Part shown: one piece after another, positions 1 to 5,537 of the stretch
Layout of the letters: each line of letters begins with the position of its first letter
How positions within the stretch are numbered: the first letter of the stretch is position 1
Origin: an uncultured Clostridia bacterium
Lineage (GTDB): Bacteria; Bacillota; Clostridia; Christensenellales; CAG-138
Assembly: GCA_947304365.1 (NCBI GenBank)
Contig: CAMZAY010000088.1
Coordinates: forward strand, 1-5,537
Reading direction: 5' to 3'
DNA length: 5,537 bases
Position numbers and translations under genes: made by a program
Notes under the pieces: generated by a model
Databases searched by the model: none
What the model saw: the letters and a program-made list of their open reading frames with translations, nothing else
Told to the model about the DNA's origin: nothing

Positions 1-44
1 AGCTGCTTGATTTAATTCTTTTGTCTAACTTTTTGGGTTCAGTT

Positions 45-66
45 CACCGCCCGGGGGTGTTTTTTT
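45..66 (+). terminator. Possible rho-independent terminator of a gene left of the window
   Basis: CACC (45-48) can pair with GGTG (56-59) around a short GC-rich loop, followed directly by seven T residues (60-66). The stem is only four to five pairs, so the call is weak. No coding region is visible to its left in the window, so the gene it would serve lies outside. Confidence 0.35.
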
Positions 67-76
67 GGGTTTTATA

Positions 77-105
77 TAGACAAAGCCCGCAAAAAGTGAT
101 AGAGT
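77..105 (+). promoter_or_regulatory. Weak candidate sigma-A-type promoter for the S8 protease gene
   Basis: TAGACA (77-82) and TAGAGT (100-105) are separated by 17 bases and resemble -35 and -10 elements in an AT-richer leader; transcription would begin near 112, leaving room for the ribosome binding site at 133. The match to the -10 consensus is poor (4 of 6), so this is only a candidate. Confidence 0.3.
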
Positions 106-132
106 AATTATGTATATGCCGTGCGTTACGCT

Positions 133-142
133 AAAAGGAGGT
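133..142 (+). promoter_or_regulatory. Strong Shine-Dalgarno sequence of the S8 protease gene
   Basis: AAAAGGAGGT closely matches the complement of the 16S rRNA 3' end and lies nine bases before the ATG at 152. It decides that start against the in-frame ATGs at 110 and 116, and the chosen start gives a clean signal peptide beginning MKK. Confidence 0.9.
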
Positions 143-151
143 ATCTCTTCA

Positions 152-3100
152 ATGAAGAAGCTGCTCAGCATAGTGCTTGTTATCGTTATGACCGCCGCGA
201 TCGCGCCCTTGGGCGCTGTATCCGCCGAAAGGGCCAATGCCGGATCGGCCGCGCCCGTCAACCCCGGCGCGGTAAGGATCGACGACCGCGAGATCGTCGG
301 CACAGACCCAGACGAGATCGTCACGCTGATGGTCAAGCTGAAGGGCGCGCCTGCCGCCTCCAAGGCGGGGAGCCTTACCGGAAGGGCCGCGTCAGACGCC
401 GCCGCCGCGCTCAAGAGAGCCCAGGAGCGCACGGAGGAAAAGATCGCCGCCCTGTTCACGGAAGGCGGATCCTTTACCGTAAATTATCGCTACCAGCTCC
501 TTTTCAACGGCTTTTCCATCGACGCGCCGCGCTGCATGATCGCGAAGATCCGTGCGCTTAAGGAGGTCGAAAGCGTTTCCATTGCCCCGCGTTGGAAAAC
601 TCCCGAGCCCGTAAAGACCGAGCCCGATAAGCTCTCCGATTCCGTTCCCTTTATCGGCGCGGACGAAGCCTGGAGCATGGGTTACACCGGGCAGGGCACG
701 GCGATAGCGATACTCGATACCGGCGCCGTCGTTGACCACAACGCGTTCAAGACCGCGCCCGAGGTCGAGAAGCTGACCGCCGACGGCGTTTCCGCGCTGC
801 TTGACAGGGGCGGCATGCACTGCGGGGAGCTTTATTCCGGCACGCTGACCGTTTCGGGCGTGTACCACAACGGCAAGATCCCCTTTAAATTCGACTATGC
901 GGGCCGCGATACCGACGTTTCCCACGCGGACGCCGGCTCCGACCACGGCACGCACGTTGCCGGCATCGCCGCCGGTTACTATTCCGGCTCAAGCTATACC
1001 GGCGTTGCGAAGGATGCACAGCTCGTTATAATGAAGGTCTACGGCGCGGACGGCGAGACCAGCTGGGACACCGTCATGGCCGCCCTTGAGGACGCGGCGA
1101 TACTCGGCGTGGACGCCGTCAATCTGAGCTTCGGCGCGGGCTGCGGCTTTACCTGTGACGATCCCGACACGGCGGAGGTGTTCGCGCTCCTTTCGGACCT
1201 CGGCTGCAATATAGCGGTCGCCGCGGGCAACGACGGCTCCTCGAACGGCGCCCAGTATTACGGCTCCGCCTTCTCTCAATATGCGCTCGCGATGAACCCC
1301 GACAACGGCATCGCGGCGTTCCCCGGCACCTATGCGGACTCGCTTTCAGTCGCCTGCTCGCATAAGGACGCCTCCTCCATACTGTATTTCTCCAGCCACG
1401 GCGCCACCGCCGATCTTAAGATCAAGCCCGAGATCAGCGCGCCCGGATACAATATCTATTCCGCAACGGATCCCAATCTGACCGGCGCGACAACGGTCTA
1501 CGGGCCGAACTCCGGCACCTCCATGAGCAGCCCCCATATCGCCGGCTGCATGGCGCTGGTCTCCAACTTTGTTTCATCCGCTTTCCCGGAGCTTACCGGC
1601 AGGGATAAGGCCGATATGATCAACCGTCTGCTCATGTGCACGGCGGATCCCGTATCGAAGGTCTCCCCCCGCGCGCAGGGCTCCGGCATAGTCAACGCCG
1701 CGAAGGCCGTTTCGACGAAGGCCTACATCACAGTCGACGGGTGCGACCGCCCCAAGCTGGAGCTTGGCGACGACCCCAATAAGACCGGCGTTTACACCTT
1801 ATCCTTCAACATTGTCAATTTCGGGAACGAGGCGCTTTCCTATACCATTTCGCCCACAGTGCTCACGGAGGGTACCAAGACCTCCACGCTGAACGGGCAG
1901 ACCGTGACCGTGCTCTCCGGCTCCGCAAGGAATATCAGCAGCAACACGTACACGCAGGTCACCGGGGATACCTCCGTCACCGTTCCCGCGAACAGCACCG
2001 CCCGCGTGACGCTTACGATCTCGCTCAAGGCGGGCATAAAGAGCGACCTTGATTCGCGCTTCCCCCACGGCGTTTATATCGACGGCGAGGTCATACTTGA
2101 CGGCGACGTCGATCTTGTCGTGCCGTATCTTGCGTTCTACGGAAACTGGAACGAGGCCTCCGTATTCGACCGCGGCACCTATATCGACGAGATACAGGGC
2201 GTCAACGATTACGGTATCCACACCTATCAGGCGGCCGTCGGCGCGGTCCGCGAAGGCGCAGAATACATGCTTTTCGGCGCGAATCCCTATATCGAGAGCG
2301 CCGATTGGCTGAGCGACCGCTGCACCATATCCCCCAACGGCGACGGATATTACGACAGGATCGACAAGCTGACCTACGACCTTATCAGGAACGCGGGCGA
2401 GGGCGGCATACTGATCTATAACGAGGACACGAACGAGGTCTATCTTGACGTGGACCTCTCCTACACCCCGAAGGCATGGAACTACAACGACGGCGATCCC
2501 AACGCCGTGTTCATACACAGCTCCGACCGTATCGGCGATCTGTTCAGCGGATGGTCTCCCGAAGGGCTCCCCGAGGGGACGCATATCGTGTTCCTGCTCT
2601 ATCATTATCTTGACAACCCCGGCTTCACTCCCGATCAGAACGAGTGCGCCGAGATACGCCTTCCCATGACGGTCGATACTACCGCTCCCGTTGTGAGCGT
2701 GTGGAATATCGCCGGCGCGGGCTCCGATTCCACAATCACCGTGCATGACGATCACTACGCGGCCTGGATCGGAGTATACGCGGACGAGGCCTGCACCCAG
2801 CTCATCACCGAGAGCGCGATCGCTCCCGCGGAGCGCGGCGCGGACACGACGATAAGATTCGTATCCCCGGCGGAGACGGTCTACGTGCTGACGGGCGATT
2901 ACGGCCGCAACACCTCCGAGGTCGTCGCACTTACCGGAAGCGGCACCGCCGAGCCGGTGGACGTCGCCTCCATTACCGTCACCCCCGATCCCGTTGAGCT
3001 GCTTACCGGCCGCACCGCCGTTCTTTCGATTGAAAAAACGCCCGCCGAGGCGAACAATTACGATATCGAATGGTCGGTCGACGACGCCTCCGTGGCGGAG

Positions 3101-3874
3101 GTCTCCGGCTCCGGCGATTCCGCCGTGGTCACAGGCGTTTCCGCGGGCTACGCGGTAGTCACCGTTACCGCGACCAACAGGGCTACCAAGTCCGTCGTCA
3201 CCGCGAGCGCCGCCGTGACAGTCTCCGAATTCGTCGAGTACAGGCTCGTCGATTCGCTTGAGGACGGCGCGGATTACGTCATCGTGGCGGAAAGCTCGAT
3301 AACGGGGTCCGACGCGTTCGCCGTCGGCAACACCTCCGTCAAATTCGGCAGATACCTGCTGCCCGTCGCCGTCACCGTTTCGGATGAAGGCTTCTGCACC
3401 GCCGATCCCGCGGACGAGCCCGCCGTGATCTGGCATGCCTCCGGCAGCGAAGGGGCGGGCTACTCCTTCTATAACGAGGCCGCCGGTAAATACATCGACG
3501 TCAATTCTTCGGGTTATCTGTATCCCGGCAGCAATGCGCTCAAGTGGTTCTATGACAGCGAAGGCAGGCTCGACAACAGGGTCGACGCCTCCGGCTACTA
3601 TTACCTGTCCTATGTCGAAGGCACCGATCTGCTTACGCCGAGCAGATATACCACCTCCAACGCAGAGGCGTCTTCTTCGCTCGTGATAAGGTTCTATAAG
3701 CTCATCACGAACGAGCCCGCGCCCGCGTATCACACCGTCGTCTTCGCCGACTGGGACGGCTCCCAGATCAGCACGCAGCAGGTCCTGCACGGCGGCGCTG
3801 CCGCGGCGCCCGCCGATCCCGTGCGAGAGGGATATACTTCACCGGGTGGGATCCCGCCGATTTCTCCCACGTGA
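152..3874 (+). CDS. Secreted subtilisin-like (S8) serine protease, C5a peptidase/lactocepin type, frame broken near its C-terminus
   Basis: Exported serine endopeptidase, predicted to act outside the cell on proteins or peptides; the substrate cannot be told. From the ATG at 152: signal peptide 1-25 (MKK, hydrophobic core, AVSA then E26); inhibitor-I9-like prodomain about 54-148; S8 catalytic domain about 169-525 with D189 (ILDTG), H265 (DHGTHVAG), oxyanion N360 (AAGND) and S457 (GTSMSSP), so the catalytic set is complete. Fn3-like domain about 525-670 ends in the PYLAFYGNW motif usual in C5a peptidase relatives. Then a segment with SPNGDGYYD (727-735), a beta domain from VDTTAP (841), a BIG2 domain about 938-1025, an unassigned module about 1026-1184, and the start of an InlB_B-like repeat at 1193. 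The start is set by AAAAGGAGGT nine bases upstream; an in-frame ATG at 110 lacks such a site. The frame is lost after residue 1229, leaving an 11-residue missense tail; one restored base would give 1387 aa. Family and domain order are firm; boundaries are approximate. Confidence 0.9.
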   Translation: MKKLLSIVLVIVMTAAIAPLGAVSAERANAGSAAPVNPGAVRIDDREIVGTDPDEIVTLMVKLKGAPAASKAGSLTGRAASDAAAALKRAQERTEEKIAALFTEGGSFTVNYRYQLLFNGFSIDAPRCMIAKIRALKEVESVSIAPRWKTPEPVKTEPDKLSDSVPFIGADEAWSMGYTGQGTAIAILDTGAVVDHNAFKTAPEVEKLTADGVSALLDRGGMHCGELYSGTLTVSGVYHNGKIPFKFDYAGRDTDVSHADAGSDHGTHVAGIAAGYYSGSSYTGVAKDAQLVIMKVYGADGETSWDTVMAALEDAAILGVDAVNLSFGAGCGFTCDDPDTAEVFALLSDLGCNIAVAAGNDGSSNGAQYYGSAFSQYALAMNPDNGIAAFPGTYADSLSVACSHKDASSILYFSSHGATADLKIKPEISAPGYNIYSATDPNLTGATTVYGPNSGTSMSSPHIAGCMALVSNFVSSAFPELTGRDKADMINRLLMCTADPVSKVSPRAQGSGIVNAAKAVSTKAYITVDGCDRPKLELGDDPNKTGVYTLSFNIVNFGNEALSYTISPTVLTEGTKTSTLNGQTVTVLSGSARNISSNTYTQVTGDTSVTVPANSTARVTLTISLKAGIKSDLDSRFPHGVYIDGEVILDGDVDLVVPYLAFYGNWNEASVFDRGTYIDEIQGVNDYGIHTYQAAVGAVREGAEYMLFGANPYIESADWLSDRCTISPNGDGYYDRIDKLTYDLIRNAGEGGILIYNEDTNEVYLDVDLSYTPKAWNYNDGDPNAVFIHSSDRIGDLFSGWSPEGLPEGTHIVFLLYHYLDNPGFTPDQNECAEIRLPMTVDTTAPVVSVWNIAGAGSDSTITVHDDHYAAWIGVYADEACTQLITESAIAPAERGADTTIRFVSPAETVYVLTGDYGRNTSEVVALTGSGTAEPVDVASITVTPDPVELLTGRTAVLSIEKTPAEANNYDIEWSVDDASVAEVSGSGDSAVVTGVSAGYAVVTVTATNRATKSVVTASAAVTVSEFVEYRLVDSLEDGADYVIVAESSITGSDAFAVGNTSVKFGRYLLPVAVTVSDEGFCTADPADEPAVIWHASGSEGAGYSFYNEAAGKYIDVNSSGYLYPGSNALKWFYDSEGRLDNRVDASGYYYLSYVEGTDLLTPSRYTTSNAEASSSLVIRFYKLITNEPAPAYHTVVFADWDGSQISTQQVLHGGAAAAPADPVREGYTSPGGIPPISPT
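3836..3840 (+). other. Frameshift point in the S8 protease gene (one T apparently missing)
   Basis: The codons read GGA TAT ACT TCA in the upstream frame. Adding one T to the TT at 3838-3839 gives GGA TAT ACT TTC ACC GGG TGG, encoding GYTFTGW, the hallmark of the repeat family, and then runs open to 4314. No X-XXY-YYZ slippery heptamer sits here, so a programmed shift is not supported. The site is a very short T run, so either a real deletion or an assembly/read error is possible. Confidence 0.85.
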
Positions 3875-4314
3875 CCGGGGATATGACCGTTACCGCGACC
3901 TACTCCGTCAACAGCTACCGCCTTTCGATCGTCTATGTTTATGACGAGGGCGGCGAAGCGGCTCCGGCAGTGACGATGGATCTGGAATACGGCGCCTCCT
4001 ATTCCGTGACCAGCCCCGTGATAGAGGGCTATACCGCGGATATTCCCGCAGTCGAGGGCGTTATGGGCGCGGCTGACGTGAGCGTTACCGTTACATATAA
4101 CAGGGACTACGTCGTAACGCTGCTCGGCGACGTCGACTGCAACAACATCGTGGATATGAGGGACGTCACCACGCTGAACGCCTATCTTATGAACCGCGGT
4201 GAGATCAGCCCGCAGGGGCTCGTGAACGCGAACGTGAGCGGCGGCGATATCGACGCCTATGATTCCACGCTCATCGCCATGCTCGCGTTGGGGATCGAGA
4301 TCCCGATGAAGTAA
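3838..4314 (+). pseudogene. Detached C-terminal part of the S8 protease: InlB_B-like repeat end, MucBP-like domain and dockerin-like domain
   Basis: This stretch continues the preceding protease in the -1 frame. It opens with FTGWDPADF, exactly what should follow GYT in an InlB_B/Listeria-Bacteroides repeat, then a MucBP-like beta domain (restored residues about 1256-1317), then a dockerin-type-I-like domain (1326 to about 1382). The first dockerin loop is canonical for calcium: D1327, D1329, N1331, D1335, D1338. The second (N1361-D1371) is one residue short and lacks several acidic ligands. Dockerins bind cohesin modules, which would tether the protease to a scaffold or surface partner; MucBP and InlB_B-type repeats are typical of surface and adhesion proteins. 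A GTG at 3871 could in principle start a separate 147-aa protein, but it has no Shine-Dalgarno sequence and no signal peptide, so independent expression is unlikely. It is probably either a pseudogene end or part of an intact gene split by a one-base sequence error. Confidence 0.8.
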
Positions 4315-4327
4315 AACGCATAATAAG

Positions 4328-4360
4328 AAATACCGCAAGGCCATCCCTTGCGGTATTTTT
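4328..4360. terminator. Bidirectional rho-independent terminator between the convergent protease and sigE genes
   Basis: AAATACCGCAAGG (4328-4340) is perfectly complementary to CCTTGCGGTATTT (4346-4358), giving a 13-bp stem with a five-base loop. On the plus strand the stem runs into TTTTT (4356-4360), 13 bases after the protease-frame stop at 4312-4314. On the minus strand the exit side is T-rich (TTTCTTATTAT), so the same hairpin can end the spoIIGA-sigE transcript. The sigE stop codon (4359-4361) overlaps its edge. Confidence 0.9.
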
Positions 4361-5069
4361 ATTCCATCGCAGTCATCTCGTCATAGAGCTGCTTCATTAT
4401 GCGCTTTTCGAGGCGCGAGATATAGCTTTGCGATATCCCGAGGAGGTCCGCCACCTGCTTTTGAGTGAGCTCCCTGCCGCCGCCCAAGCCGAAGCGCAGC
4501 TCCACGATGCGCCGTTCACGCTCGCCGAGGCGGCTCATCGCCTCCCTCAGGAGCTGACGGTCGGTCTCCTCCTCCATATTGCGGGAAACAAGGTCGTCGT
4601 CCGTGCCGAGCACGTCGGATAAAAGCAGCTCGTTCCCGTCCCAGTCGACGTTTAGCGGCTCGTCGAGCGACACCTCCGCGCGTATGCGGTTCGCCTTGCG
4701 AAGATACATCAGTATCTCGTTTTCGATGCATCGGCTGGCGTATGTCGCGAGCTTAATGCTCTTTTCCGCCTTGTACGTGTTGACCGCCTTAATAAGCCCG
4801 ATCGCGCCGATGGAGATGAGATCCTCTATGTTTAGCCCCGTGTTCTCGAATTTGCGCGCGATGTAGACGACGAGCCTGAGATTATGCTCGACAAGGAGCG
4901 TCCTTGCGTCCTCGTCGCCCTCCGCAAGCCTTTTCAGCGCCTCCGCCTCCGCTTCCCTGTCGAGCGGCGGGGGCAGCGACTCGCCCGCGCCGAGATAATC
5001 GAGCTCCTGATCGCGGGCGGGGAGACGGCCGTATATCCTCAATATCAGTTTAAAGAAGCGTTTGAACAT
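4359..5069 (-). CDS. sigE: RNA polymerase sporulation sigma factor SigE (pro-sigma-E)
   Basis: Sigma-70-family factor that directs early mother-cell transcription in endospore formation. With the start at 5069 it has 236 residues, close to the 239 of Bacillus subtilis SigE. Residues 1-24 form a basic, amphipathic pro-sequence (MFKRFFKLILRIYGR); by alignment with B. subtilis, the activating cut would fall near D24/Y25, before LGAGESLPPP. Region 2 (about 59-129) holds family hallmarks such as NLRLVVYIARKFENTG, EDLISIGAIGLIKAVNT and ATYASRCIENEILMYLR; DEPLNVDWDGNELLLSDVLG follows (about 136-155); region 4 (about 179-229) carries the helix-turn-helix TQKQVADLLGISQSYISRLEKR. The upstream spoIIGA gene separates it from the similar SigK. 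A second in-frame ATG at 5087 (GGAG seven bases upstream, 242 aa) overlaps spoIIGA; I prefer 5069 because it matches family length and has GAGGA just upstream. The two genes are almost certainly co-transcribed, and translational coupling is likely. Confidence 0.95.
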   Translation of the reverse strand: MFKRFFKLILRIYGRLPARDQELDYLGAGESLPPPLDREAEAEALKRLAEGDEDARTLLVEHNLRLVVYIARKFENTGLNIEDLISIGAIGLIKAVNTYKAEKSIKLATYASRCIENEILMYLRKANRIRAEVSLDEPLNVDWDGNELLLSDVLGTDDDLVSRNMEEETDRQLLREAMSRLGERERRIVELRFGLGGGRELTQKQVADLLGISQSYISRLEKRIMKQLYDEMTAME

Positions 5070-5073
5070 CGTT

Positions 5074-5078
5074 TCCTC
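5074..5078 (-). promoter_or_regulatory. Ribosome binding site for the preferred sigE start
   Basis: On the minus strand GAGGA precedes the ATG at 5067-5069 by four bases and overlaps the spoIIGA stop codon (5077-5079), so ribosomes ending spoIIGA would be placed on sigE. A competing GGAG (5095-5098) sits seven bases before the alternative ATG at 5085-5087, so the start choice is not fully settled. Confidence 0.55.
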
Positions 5079-5537
5079 ATAAGTCATGACAAATCTCCGG
5101 AGGGACGATCGCCTCCTCGGCAAGCCTTTCGCGCGTGACGGCTACGAAGCACGCTGTCTCGACCCCGTTCACGCTGATCCTGTCCGGGAAAAAGCCCCTG
5201 AGCTCCGCCTTTCCCGCGGCGGTCGAAACGCTTATCGGGATAACGGCGAACCTCTCCAGCGAGCGGCAGCGTACAACGGCGACGGGCAGGCCCGAAACGG
5301 GCTCGTGAAGCGTGTTGCCCGTATCCACGAGCGCGGTGAATCGGCGCACGAACCCGCCGTGCAGGAGCGTGACGTTCACCCTGAAGGAATTCCTTACCCG
5401 GCGGCTCAAAAGCCGTCTTGCCGCGCGCGGCAGGAACGCCGCCGCAGCAGCAGCGACTGTCGCCGCGCGAAGGGGGATCCCGCCGCGCAGTCCGCCGTTC
5501 TCAAACCCGCCTCCGAACAAGCAGGCGACCGCCAATG
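5077..5537 (-). CDS. spoIIGA: Sporulation sigma-E processing peptidase SpoIIGA, C-terminal part (cut by window edge)
   Basis: Membrane-embedded aspartic protease that removes the pro-sequence of sigma-E in the mother cell after asymmetric division. About 152 residues are present; family members are near 300, so the N-terminal membrane segments lie beyond the right edge, and the TTG at 5533-5535 is probably an internal Leu rather than a start. Visible parts: the end of one hydrophobic segment, a further Ala-rich membrane segment (about residues 20-38 of the visible part), a basic linker (RRLLSRRVR), then the protease domain with the catalytic motif LVDTGNTLHEP, its Asp encoded at 5323-5325. 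Downstream GFFPDRISVNG and the closing PPEICHDL fit the family's C-terminus. It lies directly upstream of sigE, seven bases apart (or overlapping by 11 if the earlier sigE ATG is used), the standard spoIIGA-sigE arrangement. No frame damage is seen. The promoter is outside the window. Confidence 0.93.
   Translation of the reverse strand, partial: LAVACLFGGGFENGGLRGGIPLRAATVAAAAAAFLPRAARRLLSRRVRNSFRVNVTLLHGGFVRRFTALVDTGNTLHEPVSGLPVAVVRCRSLERFAVIPISVSTAAGKAELRGFFPDRISVNGVETACFVAVTRERLAEEAIVPPEICHDL

Noticed and set aside
30..71. Short direct repeat TTTTTGGGTT at 30-39 and 62-71
   Set aside because: Ten bases in a T-rich leader, 22 bases apart, with no other copies seen; this could easily be chance and no operator function can be supported.
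110..151. Earlier in-frame start of the protease at the ATG at 110
   Set aside because: The strong Shine-Dalgarno sequence lies downstream of it, at 133-142, and the extra 14 residues would spoil the signal peptide.
1799..3790. 663-codon open frame on the minus strand opposite the protease gene
   Set aside because: It is a shadow of the GC-rich plus-strand gene: it has no recognisable domain or ribosome binding site and a low-complexity Gly/Arg/Asp/Val-rich composition, while the plus strand encodes a clear S8 protease.
3830..3845. Programmed -1 ribosomal frameshift
   Set aside because: There is no X-XXY-YYZ slippery heptamer at the shift and no obvious stimulatory hairpin right after it; a one-base deletion is simpler.
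3871..4314. Independent small gene starting at the GTG at 3871
   Set aside because: No ribosome binding site precedes it, the reading frame continues the protease repeat from further upstream, and an exported dockerin domain without a signal peptide makes little sense.
3730..4344. 204-codon minus-strand open frame across the protease C-terminus
   Set aside because: It is antisense to the repeat and dockerin coding sequence, runs through the terminator hairpin, and has no family features.

Overview
The window reads as a GC-rich, gut-type member of the Bacillota (class Clostridia). The clearest lineage marker is the sporulation pair spoIIGA-sigE at the right end, which is confined to endospore-forming Firmicutes and their relatives. 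The large secreted protein on the left, with bacterial Ig-like, repeat and dockerin-like modules, fits a Christensenellales/Oscillospirales-like anaerobe. That finer placement is inference from protein style and base composition, not from a marker gene.

Layout. Bases 1-151 are an AT-richer leader: a possible weak terminator of an upstream gene (45-66), a weak promoter candidate, and a strong ribosome binding site (133-142). Bases 152-4314 (+) encode a very large exported subtilisin-family (S8) protease related to the C5a peptidase/lactocepin group. Its order is signal peptide, inhibitor-I9-like prodomain, catalytic domain with an intact Asp/His/Asn/Ser set, Fn3-like domains, a bacterial Ig-like (BIG2) domain, an unassigned beta-rich module, an InlB_B-like repeat, a MucBP-like domain and a terminal dockerin-like domain. 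The reading frame is broken once: one T appears to be missing at about 3838-3839. As written, the protein stops at 3874 (1240 aa) and the last part (to 4314) lies in another frame. Restoring one base gives a continuous 1387-aa protein.

A 13-bp perfect hairpin (4328-4358) separates this gene from the convergent minus-strand genes and probably ends transcription in both directions. On the minus strand, spoIIGA (partial, running off the right edge) and sigE form a tightly packed operon. SpoIIGA is the membrane aspartic protease that activates pro-sigma-E; sigma-E then runs early mother-cell transcription during sporulation. Nothing in the sequence links the protease gene functionally to the sporulation pair; the two units simply converge.

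No tRNA, rRNA, CRISPR array, insertion sequence or phage gene was seen. I found no convincing new multi-gene system. The points most worth a second look are the frameshift that detaches the dockerin-like tail, the protease's PA-less catalytic domain, and its unassigned module.
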